This document shows positions 21,220-34,945 of a stretch of 64,000 nt of DNA, in pieces (the stretch's first letter is position 1; each line of letters opens with the position of its first letter). The notes under the pieces are model-generated. The model worked only from the letters and a program-made list of their open reading frames with translations. It searched no databases and was not told where the DNA came from. The DNA comes from Amorphophallus konjac (Eukaryota > Streptophyta > Magnoliopsida > Alismatales > Araceae), in NCBI GenBank assembly GCA_022559845.1, contig CM040121.1:569458140-569522139 (forward strand). The letters are read 5' to 3'. The position numbers were made by a program, and so were the translations under genes.

Positions 21220-24029
21220 TTTTCCGCTTCTTCTGTAGACTGTTCCATGTGATCAGGGTCTCCGCACCTTAGTGAGGGAGTTCTAGCCCTCGCCTCTCTT
21301 CCTTTTCTCCTTATTTCGTCTGAGTCTGGTCTGGGCACCATTCCGTCTTGTTAAGCCACTTTCAATCCTTTGCTTCCAATCTTTTTTCTGCAAATGAGGA
21401 CAAATCCCATGATGATCACCTCCAGCAGCAGCTGCTTCTACAAAGGTTGCAAGGTAATATACTGGCGTAAGTTTGCATTTGCATGATATCATTGCCTCCT
21501 TACTTCATGCGTGATTTTCAAAATAAAGTGCTTCTTAACAAGACTAAGAGTTGTGTTTTAGACCTTTATCTTAGGCTTTTGTTTAATTACATCATTTTCA
21601 AAAAGAGTCTTTAGGCTTGCTATGCAGCACCTTTGGTTAATAAGAACCCCGCACTGGGAATTCAACATTCTCTCCCCGCTTGTTAAGAGCAACCCTTAGC
21701 TGGGCATTCCACACACTTCACGGCGTCCTTAGCCGGCTTCTTGGGTTAAACACCGTTGCTACCTTGGCCATGCCATGAGTATATCTGGAAGTCTTTTCTC
21801 TTCTTTACTCGGCCGAGGGCAGGTGCAAGAGGTTGACGGATGAGATGACCAACCTTGATAATCCCCAATACGAGAGGAGTCTCAAATAGGGGCAGTCTTG
21901 ACCCAAAATCAATATGAATTTCATGATACATCTCGCCACAAAGGGCAATTAAGAATTAAGTCGAACTTTCGATAATTGAATTATGGATCATGGCATGACA
22001 AGAGTGGCAAAGTCCCCGCAGGGAAAACCCTGGTCGTATGCATGTCAGGGGTCTAAAAAGCAAAGGCATAAAGCCCCGGCGCAACAGACTACCTCTTTGA
22101 GGGGAAAAAACCTTGGAAGAAATTCAAGTCTTGATATCTCCCATCCTGCATAAAGCTTATCTCCAATTATTCTTCTCTTCTCCCTCCAAGACCGAATGTT
22201 TCTCGGGTATGGCCTTGGTAGGGGCACCGTTGATTAAAGGCGGTCGGTTATAGGGCGCCACCTTGCAATGCACGCCCAGCTTTGGGCAGTTTTAAGCAAA
22301 AAGGGAAGGAACGAGGACCCCTAGCCAGTGGTTCAAAAAACTCTTTGATGCTGCTTTAGCAATGTCTAGCCAAAATCAAACAAAAAAAATTGAATATTTC
22401 TTGTCCAAAATCCATAAAAATTTGAATACCTTTCTCAAAACTTCATAAAAATTTAGATATTTTCCAAAACCCACAAAAATTTGCATATTGATCAAAACTT
22501 CATAAAAATTTGAATATTTTCCAAAACCCACAAAAATTTGCATATTGATCAAAACTCATAAAAATTTGAATATCTTTTTCAAAACTCATAAAAATTTGCA
22601 TATTTCAAAACTCCAAAAATTTTGCATTGTATTTTCTGATGGTGCCTTTTGCAGGAACAACAAACTTTGCAAGGACCAGGAGCACGGGATGAGTCCCCTT
22701 TCACTCATTGTTATCAATCCATTGATTCTTCCCGACATTTTTCATGACTTGCCGCTGGGCATTTGATTATCAATTCCTCATATCTCCCTGGGCATTTTGA
22801 TTGTTACATCTCCCGGTTATCATCTTGATTATTCATCTCATTATCATTCAATCAACTCCTGCTAGGCATTTTCTTGATTTTCAATCGTTCAGCTCCAATT
22901 TTGATTCGCCAGATTGTCTCCTCATGACAACATAACAAATAATGATGCTTTGCAATGACTTGCTATTCATGTTATCCATGCTTTGCCCTACTATGTGTTA
23001 TGTTTGCTATGCTATGCTTAAAGGCCTTATTCATTGCTTGTTATATCTTTTATATCTTGGCTAATGAAATTTTGAGCGCAGGATAAGAAGCTCATGGTCC
23101 CGCCGACTGGGCATCATCATTATCCAAGCCCCACGGTGCTGACACCTCATTTCTCAGTTCCCCCATGTGCCCATTGCTATCACCAATCTCCCTGTATGCA
23201 TTTTACTATATGTTAATACGCTGTTAGATTATATCAAGGACCTTGTGGCTTTGGTAAATCTGGAATTGGAGTTCCCCTTCATCAAAAACAATGATGATTC
23301 CAGAGGAGTCTTAGTCATACGGATAGGCCGTTGAGCCGTCCAAGGCTGGGGACGATGGTTCCCTTTTGCGAGTTGGTGCGCGGATAAACGGGCTTCGGCT
23401 TAGTATCAGTTCGCAGAATTGGTTTCTTGACCCAGTCTGGGCAGTTTAACAATATTATCCTTGATTATATTATATTTTCATTTGATTTATTTTTTCCCTT
23501 TAAACCCAGCATGCATTCATGTAGGAATTTGAAACAATTGTTGAAAAATCATTCTGATAAGCTGATGTGAGAGTTGAATTGATCTTAATCTTTCTCGATA
23601 TGAGATTTTCCCTGCCGAATTGAGTCCTCAGTGCGTTTTGTCGCTGTTTTGGGTGATTTTCTCGAAAACTTCTTGTTTGGATTTTTATCATCTTATTTTT
23701 CAAAGTTTCCCCTTGATCCACCTTGGCTGCAGCACGTCCACTGGCTGGTAATCGCTCCCCAATGGTGAAACTTGCAGGTTTGTGACCTGAGGTACTTCCA
23801 CCGCGTTGGAAGTTGATCATTTTATTTTTATCTCCTTCGTGCACCGCGTGCGCATCTCCCCTTTTATCCAAACATTGTTGATTTCCTTGGATTTCCCGAG
23901 ATTTGCTTCATCTCGTGCTTTTGATTTGATTCTCATCAAGTGATGTTGATTGCGTGTCTCATCACACCTTGATATCTACTTTTCAGTTTGCTACGCTCCC
24001 TTGCAAAGCAGACGCCAAGGCGGGGCAGC
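21220..24029 (+). other. R1 non-coding interior
   Basis: No coding region is seen. An A/T-rich array at about 22390-22630 repeats TCAAAACTCATAAAAATTTGAATAT-like units roughly eight times with 30-35 bp spacing. The phrase GGGCAT(T) recurs many times through 21640-23420. A purine-rich tract (AAGGCGGGGCAGC, to 24029) precedes the 3' LTR and can serve as plus-strand primer. Confidence 0.6.
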
Positions 24030-25586
24030 TGTAGACACGCCAAAATTGACATTATTTTGAGTATATTTTATATCGCTCTGCGATGCCCTATTTGACCCTC
24101 AAATCAGCTTATTTGAGTGGTTTTTCTCACTTTTCTGGAATTTATCATTTCCTCTTTTTTTCCTATTTTTCTGGGCATTTATCTCTATTTTCTGAATTCA
24201 CGCCCTCATCAGGGGCGTGTTTTTGAAACACGACCTGGTCTAGGGCGTGTCTTTCCCATTTTATCTATTTCTCCCCCATTTTATCTATTTTATGAATTTT
24301 CTGAATCCACGACTTGGGTAAGGGCGTGTTTTTCTTAAAACATGACTTAACCTAGGGCGTTGCTTTAAGAAAGGACGACCTCACCTGAGGGCGTTAATTC
24401 TTTTGGTTTTGACCGACTTCCCCATTTGAGCTCTTGAAATTAACGCCCTTCTCAGGGGCGTGTTTTTAAACGTGGCTTTAATTAAGGCGTGTTTTACATT
24501 TTTCAAATATGGGGAGTTTTTATTTCTAAAATTGGTTTTGGAAGAAACGCCCTTGTGCAGGGCGTGTTTTTGAGAAACGCCCTCTGGTAAGTCGTCAATT
24601 CATCAATTGACGCCCTGACCTAAGGCGTGTTTCATCTTCTGGCTTCGCAGCCCCTTTCCCCAGAGAGTCCTTGCCTCGTTAAATCCTGCCTTGATTGGGC
24701 TCTTGCCCATTCCTATCCTTTCCCTTGATTGGACTCTTGCTAATGTTTATCCCTTCCAATCTTATTTAATAGAGCCATTTGCCCTGTTGTTCGGTTGGAT
24801 GCCCTTTCGTTGGAGGCCCCTTCATTGGGGACGTCGATCTCTCCCCTTCCTTCTTCTGTTCTTCTTCTTCTCCTTTCTTTTCTTCTTCTGTGTTTTTTTC
24901 TTCTTTTCCCTTTCTTACGCAGGTTGCTGTGGCTGAAAGGAGGGGCTTCCACGGTGCATTCTTCGTCATCTTATTGAAGCTCACTTCCCCTTGAATATCA
25001 AAGCCAAAGCGACAGGCTTCTTCTCTTTTTTATTATTATTCTTTTACTATATCATTCGGTTGCATGCATGGTCATTCATGTATCTATTCTTTTTTTAAAC
25101 TCAACCACGTTGGGTGTCTCCCCATTTAGTGCAACTCTTGCACTCTTTCCCCCTATTTTTATTCATATTTTCATGCATTCATCATACATCTACCATCCCT
25201 TTTGCATAGGGGTTTAAGGGCAACCACCCTTAAGGTGTGTTCATAATCAATTTATCATGCTCATCTATCTAAGAATTTGATGCTACACTCACCTTTATTC
25301 TAATCCATATCTTTTTGGTGTTGTTGTCTTTATTTTGCAAGGGTAACCAAAGTTGAAAGACTCTCTTCATCGGCCGGCCGATTTTGAAGAGAAAAGGAGT
25401 ACTCACATCCCCCGCATATTTGAGGTATTTTGCGATCATCTCCCCATATTATTTTCCACTTGAGACCCTCGTGTCTCTGGCGATCACACACACTCCCCTT
25501 GTGCACCTCGTGCATGTTTTTCTTCACATTATTGATTATTGCTTATTCTTAATATTTTCCTTAAGTGGATTTTAAAGAGATCTACA
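24030..25586 (+). repeat. R1 3' LTR
   Basis: About 1557 bp. It is practically identical to the 5' LTR for the first 1.48 kb (same hairpins at 24200-24631). The last 80 bp differ by several substitutions and length changes, but it still ends TCTACA and is followed by the GCAGG target repeat. Confidence 0.93.
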
Positions 25587-25792
25587 GCAGGGAGTCCATG
25601 GTGGGGGCTACAGGTTAGGAGGGTGGGGGGTTCCGATGGGGGGTCCAGAGGAGGGTTCTGGTGGGAGAGGGGCTGCTCTGGGAGTGGGGATTTCAGGGAG
25701 GGGGTCTCCGGCGGGGGGTGCAGGGTGGGGGCTACTGGCTGGGAGGGTGTGGGGTTCCAGTGGGGGGGGGGAGTCTGGGGGAGGAGGGTTTG
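25587..25792. repeat. G-rich CACTA backbone between R1 and R2
   Basis: About 200 bp of irregular GGGAGTGGGG/GGTTCCAG repeats, the continuation of 15290-15444. It separates the two nested retrotransposons and continues again at 34946. Confidence 0.8.
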
Positions 25793-28700
25793 TGTAACGA
25801 TCCGAGAATCCGATTACCGAGAGAGACCCGATAACCCGAGACTCGAACCGCCGCCCACGAGGCGGGAGGGCTCGGAAGGGCTAAAAGGAGTGTGGAGGCA
25901 CAAAGAAATAGGAAATAAAGTAGGACAATTCAACAATTAACAGAAATAAATAAACAACTACAGCTACAACAGAGTTCAGTCTAACAGAAAGTATAGTCTA
26001 AAGCAGTAAAATCGTACCACATGCCAAGTGAACACTCGGCCCAGCGAGCTGGTAACTGAGAACCTCCGAACAGCATCCTCGAATCTCGAGGAAGAACCGC
26101 CACACCTGAAAAGTAGGGAATGAGTCTCCAAAACAAAGACTCAGCAGGGATCCCGCGGAACCCCAACCGGAAACAACGGCGGTAGCGGAAAGGAAGGCTA
26201 CAACGACAGCAGGAACAGCGAATCGGTGGCCGGTCAAAACTCAGCACTACAGCTACTCCTACTGTACCAGAACCACACCCCAGACTCACGGTCGGGGGCT
26301 ACCGAACTACGCTAGTACCGCTTACCGAAGTAAAAACTCACGGCAACCATGCCGTAGAGGCCTGTCTCCGAGGACACGACCAACCTGGACACGCTGTCCA
26401 AGGTGCAACCCTGACCACCTGGTCACGGGTACCGCACAATAAGACGCAACCTCGGTAAAGTCACTAGCACTAATCTCACGATGCGAAAATCGACACACGC
26501 GCCACGGTGAAACACCCGGAACTCAACGGTCGACACGACCAAAATGCCGAAGGTCGAAGTCACGGAAACTGACAGTCTGTCACTTTCTGTCCAGAACAGG
26601 AGTACCTCACACTAGAAGCAAGGCCGAATGCGTCCATTGACGTCTTAGTCCGCGCCTCAGGTGTCTCCCTCCGGCCCAGCGGGAACTGAGACACCGTACA
26701 AGCAACCACAAACAAGTGACTAGCTGGGGTCACGCCCGTTGACGTGGGTCCAACCGCCCCCAACCACGTGTGCACACACAGACCTTCCGTCCCTGGTCTG
26801 GCCCTCTGAGCGGTTTTCTCCTCAGCCGGACTCTGGCCGCTAGACGCGGGGCCCGACAAAAATCGGTTCACAAACCGTCTCTAAGGGTAGCCTCTCCACC
26901 ACTCCCTGGTGGGACCACACGCGTGTAAGCAGGCTACGACTAGTGGAGGGTCACTGAGAGAGTAGACTCTCAAGTCAACGGAAAATAACGTCCGAAACCA
27001 ACGAAGTATGGGGACCGTCCCACGTACCAGCACCGTCACACGGTGACCACAGTCGAAGAAGAGACGGGACTCACAGCCCACGGGCCGCACACTCGGCCAC
27101 GCAGAGACGCAGAAACATGGTTCCCAAAGCAGCTCTCATGCCGCCAAACCAAATCCCACTCTCAGGGAAAGGCGGGAACCCTCCAGCACCAGGCTGGTAA
27201 TTAGACTCGCAGTCCAAGGCCACACACATGGCCCACACGGAAAACACAGAAGCATGATTCCCAGGGCAACGCACAAGCTACCACGTCGATAACTGGACTC
27301 ACAGTCCAATGCCACACACATGGCCCACTCGGGAATCATCTTCCAGGAAAACTCACGGCATGCGGGGGAGACCCCACCGCACACACACCGACACACGGTG
27401 ACTCGGTCTAGCGTAACACGAAAGCCCGACACGCGAGAAGTCACCCGGACTCTCAAACCCACAGGCACGCTAAACGAGGTAGCACAGTCCTCCCAACACC
27501 CTCAAAACACAGACACAGAATCCCACGGGTGTATGGGGCACACACAAGACCGCAAGTCGACCCCTGGGTCACGACCGGGTCGACTAGGGACCGGCACAAC
27601 GCGAAACGATCGCGGAGAACACGAAAACTCACCTCGACACCACACAGAGCCTGACGGTCTAACCTTGGGCCGTCACAGTATGTAACGGTCCATGTCTCGA
27701 CCGTCACAACCACTCTGATGCACAAACAAAGGGTCGTCAGACGCTCGGTGCGAAGTTGAGTGTGACGCGCCTACCTTGGTGCGTCACAGTCTCTGGCGTG
27801 TCAGCCCTGGTGCGTCACAGTCTGTGACGCCCCAGCCCTGATGCGTCACAAGACAAGATGAAACCAACTGTGACGCGTCCCGCTCGGTGTGTCACAGGCT
27901 GTAACGGACCAACTCTGGTGCGTTAAAAAGGTGGGAACGCGTCCGCTCTGACGCACCCACACAAGGGCGTTACAAGGCTGTGACACGCCAGCCTTGGTGC
28001 ATCACAGGCCTTGACCCCGAACGGTCAAAACCAACGACCGAAAGCCAACGGTCAGATCGGCCCTGACGGTCCAACCCAGGCGTGTCACAGCGCCGTGGCC
28101 GTCTATCGTGGGACCGTCACACACATAGACCACAAAAAGGCTAAACGGGCCCTGTGACGCACCCATCCTGGGGCGTCACAGGCTGTGATGGTCACTGGAA
28201 GGACCGTCACACCCGTTCAAGAGCGAAATGGCGGGAAACGACCCGAAAAACGTCCCACGCCCCCATACCTCCACGGGAGAGGGGAAAAACAAGAGGGAAG
28301 TCCCCAAATAGCCCCGAGCATGCATCTAAGGCCTCGGATCGGCCAAAAACGCAATGAAACGGGAGATCGGCCCACAAGCCCTAAAACATGGATTTTTCCC
28401 CAAATCGCCCCGATTAGCCCGCTCGACTCACCACGACCTACGAAACTCGCGAAAAAGAAAGGGAACGAGCTGGGGGTCCATCTCCCTACCTCCACCGAAG
28501 ATTTTGCGTCCCGAGCTAGCCGATCCACGAAGAAAACGCCGTAAAACCCTCGCCGCTCCACGAACCTGCGGCCGAGCTTCCACGTGCAACCGGCCCTCGA
28601 TCCTCGACCCGTTCCCCGCCTCCCGCCATCGCCGCCTCGCCCTCCTCCGCCACCGTTGGCTGCCCGGGGAGAGGGGGAGAGAAAGAGATGAGAGAGAGTG

Positions 28701-28966
28701 AGAAAGAGGGAATGAGAGGGGGAGAGAGAAAAGTGTTAATATATATAGAAAAAACCCAAAAATTACAGAAATTCAGAAAATTACGAAAAATTACATCCGC
28801 GATCCTCGGAAGGAACACAACGCAGTGGTACTGTCTCGGAGTTGGAGAACGCCACGGTTCACCCTGCACAGAGTTCTGAAGGCACATCAGGGAAAAACAC
28901 GTGTAAAACATAAAATACAATCTGCGACCCACTAAAAGATCCGGAAAAAAAACCTGGGGCATTACA
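25793..28966 (-). repeat. R2 left LTR (3' LTR in element orientation)
   Basis: About 3174 bp. It includes a hairpin array at 27755-28225 made of TGTGACGC...GCGTCACA palindromes, and a CT/GA-rich stretch near 28670-28730. The many reading frames in both strands recur in the partner LTR and have no recognisable domains. Confidence 0.92.
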
Positions 28967-31761
28967 GCCCTCCCCCCTTAAAGAAATTTCATCCTCGAAA
29001 TTCAGGACCTAACACAAAGTCACAGGGGAAGAACACTGAACCAACTGACAACGCTGTCAGAGCCTCAGCACAGAAACCTCGATTCTCACGAAAACACAGA
29101 TCCTGAGGGACACAGCCAGACTTACAATCACAAACAACACCTCGCTCTATGCGCCGCGCACATCGGTCATCAGAGCAGGTACACCAACAAACGCAGTCCG
29201 ATGTCACCTCAAACACCACGAAAACCAACATGGCACCGCTGCCACCATCTCGCCCACCGAGGAAACACACCCTCGACACGAGAAACAGCTACCGATCCAT
29301 CCTATGGTCGGCAGATAAAACACACATCAGCTTCACGACCAGCTGACAGGTCGCACACCCTTCGCAAGGGAACAACCAACACAGAGCCTCCATCGGCTCA
29401 CACAGCCATCTCCACAGACCGCAACCAGAACATCGGCTCAGCACCAAGAATCACCTCACACCTGGCAAGCTGAAAGCCAGACATAACACTGTGCCAACTC
29501 TTGTCAGAAGACAAACTTCGACAAAGCCCAGATCCCGTCCGGAAAGGCACATCACAGAAATGACCACCAAAGGTCTCGCTGGCACACGGCCCTCGCCACA
29601 CTCGAGCCCCAACAACCAGCACTTCTGTCTGTGAAAAGACCATCCACTGGTCGCCAGATACACGTCAATGGGGAACCTCCATCGGCCCAACAGGCACGAT
29701 CCAACTCACAGTAGGCCATCCGCTGACTCACGCACAGACCGATGCCACATCTCGAGTTACACTCCTCTCGGACTCCGCATCCGAGCTCGAACATCGCGCC
29801 AACTCAACCCTCTCGGGGAGCACGACGAAACCAAATGACAAGATCCTGGTGTCCTCAGTCATCACCTCACTCGACTCAGGCTCACAGGGGAACCATCCCA
29901 TGCTGGTCACAAAACCAAGGATAACCAATGCGACACCAACGTCCCATCAAGGACCTCCACGCACAAGCGTCACTCTTCCGGCTGGTCTCATCGAAGCCTT
30001 CGTCTCAATTAATCCAAGTGGACACTTGCCAATCCCGATTCCGCCCTTACCACAGAGCCACGGGACACCACATGAACAATGCTCACGGGTCCCCAAGCAA
30101 CATACATCTCACCGTGGTCGGCTACGAGACTAGCCTTACCAGTCAGTCGCAGCCACCAACAGGAACCCACAGCCTGCCAGAGATCACTTCTCCAAAAACG
30201 ATCTCATCCGAGGACACGACTGGGAACACAAGTCGGGCACCAAGCCACCGACTTTGACCAACACGTCCTCGACCTCTGTCAGGTGACGTCCTCAACAACC
30301 TCATCCAGGTCCAACACCGATGCCTGACACGGCTTCCATCACAGGAACATGGTACTCATGCGCCGCACTAGCCAGCACATTCCCCAACACTCCATCCTGC
30401 CAGTGCCAAGAACCATAATACCTCGAGCAATGGCACGGCAACAACACGTTTCACACAGAGGAACCAATCCTCCAATGCTCAACGCAAACTCAAGAATCCG
30501 CCCGTAGCAACCAACGCTACGATCCTGAACCAGTGGGTCACAAGCCCACCAGGCTTCCGATGCGCACTCTGATCCACATGCACAGCCACAAATTCTCGGG
30601 AACACCGCCCAACCAGCACTCGTCCTTCCGGAACAGCGCCATCACACCCTCACACGACAAGGGAATGGGCACAACTTCTCACAGGCAACCACCTTGCCAA
30701 GACAAGGAACACGTCTCGCACAGACTTCATGGCACACAAGGCCAACCAATCCGAACACACAATGCAAGACGACGAACCTTAGCCCAACACAATCTCTCCA
30801 ACCAAAGGAGAAATCAAACGCACTTCCGACCAACGGAAGAACTCCACGCTCGACCTGACCTCGAACCTCGCGCATGCTGGAAACAGCACCATCCAGCACC
30901 AAGGAAAACCATCGCTTCCATCAGGTCAGCACCTCCAACACACTCGACGAGTGTCACGTCGGACCACAATCACAGCATCTCTCGATGCACCACCACTGCA
31001 ATTCCTCGAACTGCAACACACCACGCCAAGAGCTGCAACACGAGCCATAACAACAACCGCTGACGCTCATCCTTGAGTCCCGAACTCGCCGTGGAGCCTT
31101 CACATCTCAAGCCAGCTCCAGGGCGAACACAACCCATCCACTGACAGAAACACAGGAGCAAAGACTTACCGGGATGTCTCTACCAAATCCTGCCTCGAAA
31201 TCCACAAAACAATCGGGACCAACGCGTCATTTCTGACGTCACAGAGCACGACAATAACACCAGGCTCGACGAAACAGCAGCTCACTGAGAAGATCTTTCG
31301 CTCACCCGAGCACACTTCTCGATCAGAACACCTCAGGGGCTAGACAAACCTCAAGCTGGAGTGGCCAAAACCGAAAGCAGCTCCCTCAGAGCACGCTCAT
31401 GGCCACTTAACCACCAACAATCCTCTCCAGCCACCTGACCATGCTACAGATTCCTCGAACGCAGCACCGCGAGCTCACGCCTGCCAGCAACCTCTGTCCA
31501 ACGTAGCACGACCAGGGCCACCACCGATGAGGGAGAAGGCTCTCGACCTCGATCTTTAGACCCCATGCTGGCACGAAAGCCGCGGACAACAACCACCTTC
31601 AGAGCGCCGCACATCGCACTCAAGCTCTCAAGCGAGAATCTAGGCAGAAATCGAACACAAAATCCTAAGCCAGCTGCCGACTGTACTGGACCTCACGGAC
31701 TCTGATCACTACAATATTTCGAATTCCTGTGTACGTCCACAACCACCACTCTGATACCAGC
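28967..31761 (-). other. R2 internal region, no recognisable gene
   Basis: About 2.8 kb between polypurine tract and primer site. Reading frames (for example 176 codons at 30533-31063, plus strand) show no zinc knuckle, protease, RT or integrase motif and run on both strands, as expected of GC-biased non-coding DNA. I regard it as a filler region of a LARD-type element. Confidence 0.65.
31748..31759 (-). other. R2 primer-binding site (tRNA-iMet type)
   Basis: On the minus strand, TGGTATCAGAGT lies two bases from the LTR edge, one mismatch from the canonical iMet site. It fixes the element orientation. Confidence 0.8.
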
Positions 31762-34700
31762 TGTAACGACCCGAGAATCTGATTATCAGGAGAGACCCGA
31801 TAACCCGAGACTCGAACCGGCGCCCACGAGCCGGGAGGACTCGGAAGGGCTAAAAGGAGTGTGGAGGCACAAAAAAATAGGAAATAAAGCAGGACAATTC
31901 AACAATTAACAGAAATAAATAAACAACTACAGCTACAATAGAGTCCAGTCCAACAGAAAGTATAGTCTAAAGTAGTAAAAACGTACCACATGCCAAGTGA
32001 ACACTCGGCCAGGCGAGCTGGCAATCGAGAACCTCCGAAAAGCACCCTCGAACCTCGAGGAAGAACCGCCACACCTGAAAAGAAGGGAATGAGTCTCCAA
32101 AATAGAGACTCAGCAGGGATCCCGTGGAACCCCAACCGGAAACAACAACGGTAGCGGAAAGGAAGGCTACAACGACATCAGGAACAGCGAACCGGTGGCC
32201 GGTCAAAACTCGGCACTACAGCTACTCCTACTGTACCAGAACCACACCCCGGACTCATGGTCGGGGGCTACCGAACTACGCTAGTACCGCTTACCGAAGT
32301 AAAAACTCACGGCAACCATGTCGTAGAGGCCTGTCTCCCAGGACACGGCCAACCTGGACACGTTGTCCAAGGTGCAACCCTGACCACCTGGTCACGGGTA
32401 CCGCACAACAAGACGCAACCTCGGTAAAGCCACTAGCACTAATCTCACGGCGCGAAAACCGACACACGCGTCACGGTGAAACACCCGAAACTCAACGGTC
32501 GACACGACCAAAAACCCGAAGGTCGAAGACACGGAAACTGACAGTCTGTCACTTTCTGTCCAGAACAGGAGTACCTCCCACTAGAATCAAGGCCGAATGG
32601 GTCCACTGACGTCTTAGTCCGCGCCTCAGGTGTCTCCCTCCGGCTCAGCGGGAACTGAGACACCGTACAAGTAACCACAAACAAGTGACTAGCTGGGGTC
32701 ACGCCAGTCGACGTGGGTCCTACCGCCCCCAACCACGTGTGCACACACAGACCGTCCGTCCCTTGTCTGGCCCTCTGACCAGTTTTCCCCTCAGCCGGAC
32801 TCTGGCCGCTAGACGCGGGACCCGACGGAAATCGATCCACAAATAGTCTCTAAGGGTAGCCTCTCCGCCACTCCCTGGTGGGACCACACGCGTGTAAGCA
32901 GGCTACGACTAGTGGAGGGTCACTGAGAGAGTAGACTCACAAGTCAACGGAAAATAACGTCCGAACCCGATGAAGTACGGTGACCGTCCCACGTACCAGC
33001 ACCGTCACACGGTGACCACAGTAGGAGAAGAGACGGGACTCACAGCCCACGGGCCGCACACTCGGCCACGCAGAGACGCAGAAACACGGTTCCCAAAGCA
33101 GCTCACAGGCCGCCAAACCAAATCCCACTCTCAGTGAAAGGCGGGAACCCTCCAGCCCCAGGCTGGTAATTAGACTCGCAGTCCAAGGCCACACACATGG
33201 CCCACACGGATAACATAGAAGCATGATTCCCAGGGCAACGCACAAGCTGCCACGCCGATAACTGGACTCACAGTCCAAGGCCACACACATGGCCCACTCG
33301 GGAATCATCTTCCAGGAAAACTCACGGCATGCGGGGGAGACCCCACCGTACACACACCGACACACGGTGACTCGGTCTAGCATAACACGAAAGCCCGACA
33401 TGCGAGAAGTCACCCGGACTCTCAAAGCCATGGGCACGCTAAACGAGGTAGCACGGTCCTCCCGACAGCCTCAAAACACGGACATAGAATCCCACGGGTG
33501 TCTGGGGCACTCACAAGGCCACAAGTCGACCCCTGGGTCACGACCGAGTCGACTAGGGACCGACACAAAGCGAAACGATCGCGGAGAACATGAAAACTCA
33601 CCTCGGCACCACATAGAGCCTGACGGTCTAACCTTGGGCCATCACAATATGTAACGGTCCAAGTCTCGACCGTCACAACCACTCCGACGCACCAACAAAG
33701 GGCCGTCAGACGCTCGATGCGAAGTTGAGTGTGACGCGCCTACCCTGGTGCGTCACAATCTCTGACGCGCCAGCCCTGGTGCGTCACAGTCTGTGACGCG
33801 CCAGCCCTGATGCGTCACAAGACAAGATGAAACTAACTGTGACGCGTCCCGCTCGGTGCGTCGCGTCACAGGCTGTAACGGACCAACTCTGGTGCGTTAC
33901 AAGGTGGGAACGCGTCCGCTCTGACGCACCCACACAAGGGCGTTACAAGGCTGTGACGGGCCAGCCTTGGTGTGTCACAGGCCTTGACCCCGAACGGTCA
34001 AAACCAACGACTGAAAGCCAACGGTCAGATCATCCCTGACGGTCCAACCTAGGCGCGTCACAGCGCCGTGGCGGTCTATCGTGAGACCGTCACACACATA
34101 GATCATCAAAAGGCTAAACGGGCCCTGTGACGCACCCATCCTGGGGCGTCACAGGCTGTGACGGTCACTGGAAGGACCGTCACAAACGTCCGAGAGCGAA
34201 ACGACGAGAAACGACTCGAAAAATGTCCCACGTCCCCATACCTCCACGGGAGAGGGGGAAAATAAGGGGGAAGCCCCCAAATAGCCCCGTGCATGCATCT
34301 AAGGCCTCGGATCGGCAAAAAACGCAATGAAACGGGAGATCGGCCCACAAGCCCTAAAACATAGATTTTTCTCCAAATCACCCCGATTAGCCCGCTCGGC
34401 TCACCACGGCCTACGAAACTCGCGAAAAAGAAAGGGCACGAGCTGGGGGTCCATCTCCCTACCTCCACCGAAGATTTCGCGCCCCGAGCTCGCCGGTCCA
34501 CGAAGAAAACGCTGTGAAACCCTCGCCACTCCATGAACCCGCGGCCGAGCTTCCACGCGCAACCGGCCCTCGATCCTCGACCTGTTCCCCATTCCTCGCC
34601 TCCCGCCATCGCCGCCTCGCCCTCCTCCGCCACCGTCGGCCGCCCGGGGAGAGGGGGAGAGAAAGAGATGAGAGAGAGTGAGAAAGAGGGAATGAGAGGG

Positions 34701-34945
34701 GGAGAGAGAAAATGGTTAATATATATAGAAAAACCCCAAAATTGCAGAAATTCAGAAAATTATAAAAAATTACCTCCGAGATCCTCGAAATGAACACAAC
34801 ACAGTGGTACTGTCCCGGAGTCGGAGAATGCCACGGTTCGCCCTGCACAGAGTTCCGAAGACACATTAGGGAAAAATACGTGTAAAGCACAAAATACACT
34901 CCGAGACCCACTAAAAGATCTGGAAAAAAAACATGGGGCATTACA
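31762..34945 (-). repeat. R2 right LTR (5' LTR in element orientation)
   Basis: About 3184 bp, collinear with the left LTR. Its hairpin array lies at 33720-34190 and includes a small GCGTC duplication near 33860 not seen in the partner. Confidence 0.92.

Larger units (their letters stand above)
15445..25586 (+). mobile_element. LTR retrotransposon R1, non-autonomous (LARD-like)
   Basis: The element is bounded by near-identical LTRs beginning TGTAGACACGCC and ending TCTACA, with a perfect 5-bp target duplication GCAGG (15440-15444 and 25587-25591). A primer site follows the 5' LTR and a purine-rich tract (about 24017-24029) precedes the 3' LTR. The 7-kb interior has one long proline-rich frame and no protease, integrase or RT, so the element must be moved in trans. 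Apart from the last 80 bp, the LTRs differ at only a couple of sites by eye, so insertion was recent. Confidence 0.95.
25793..34945 (-). mobile_element. LTR retrotransposon R2, non-autonomous, reverse orientation
   Basis: Long LTRs (25793-28966 and 31762-34945) begin TGTAACGA and end GGGGCATTACA as read on the plus strand. Orientation is minus. The tRNA-iMet primer site is at 31748-31759 (minus strand TGGTATCAGAGT), and a polypurine tract AAGGGGGGAGGGC lies on the minus strand at about 28967-28979. Long LTRs, iMet primer and this tract type fit a Tekay/Del-like Gypsy derivative. The 2.8-kb interior has no recognisable gag or pol. The LTRs differ at several percent (about eight changes in the first 87 bp), so R2 is clearly older than R1. 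The flanks GTTTG and ACTTG are not an exact target duplication. Confidence 0.9.

Noticed and set aside
27320..34633. Many 80-175 codon frames in R2 LTRs and interior
   Set aside because: They occur on both strands, recur in both LTRs and contain no known domain; GC bias explains their length.
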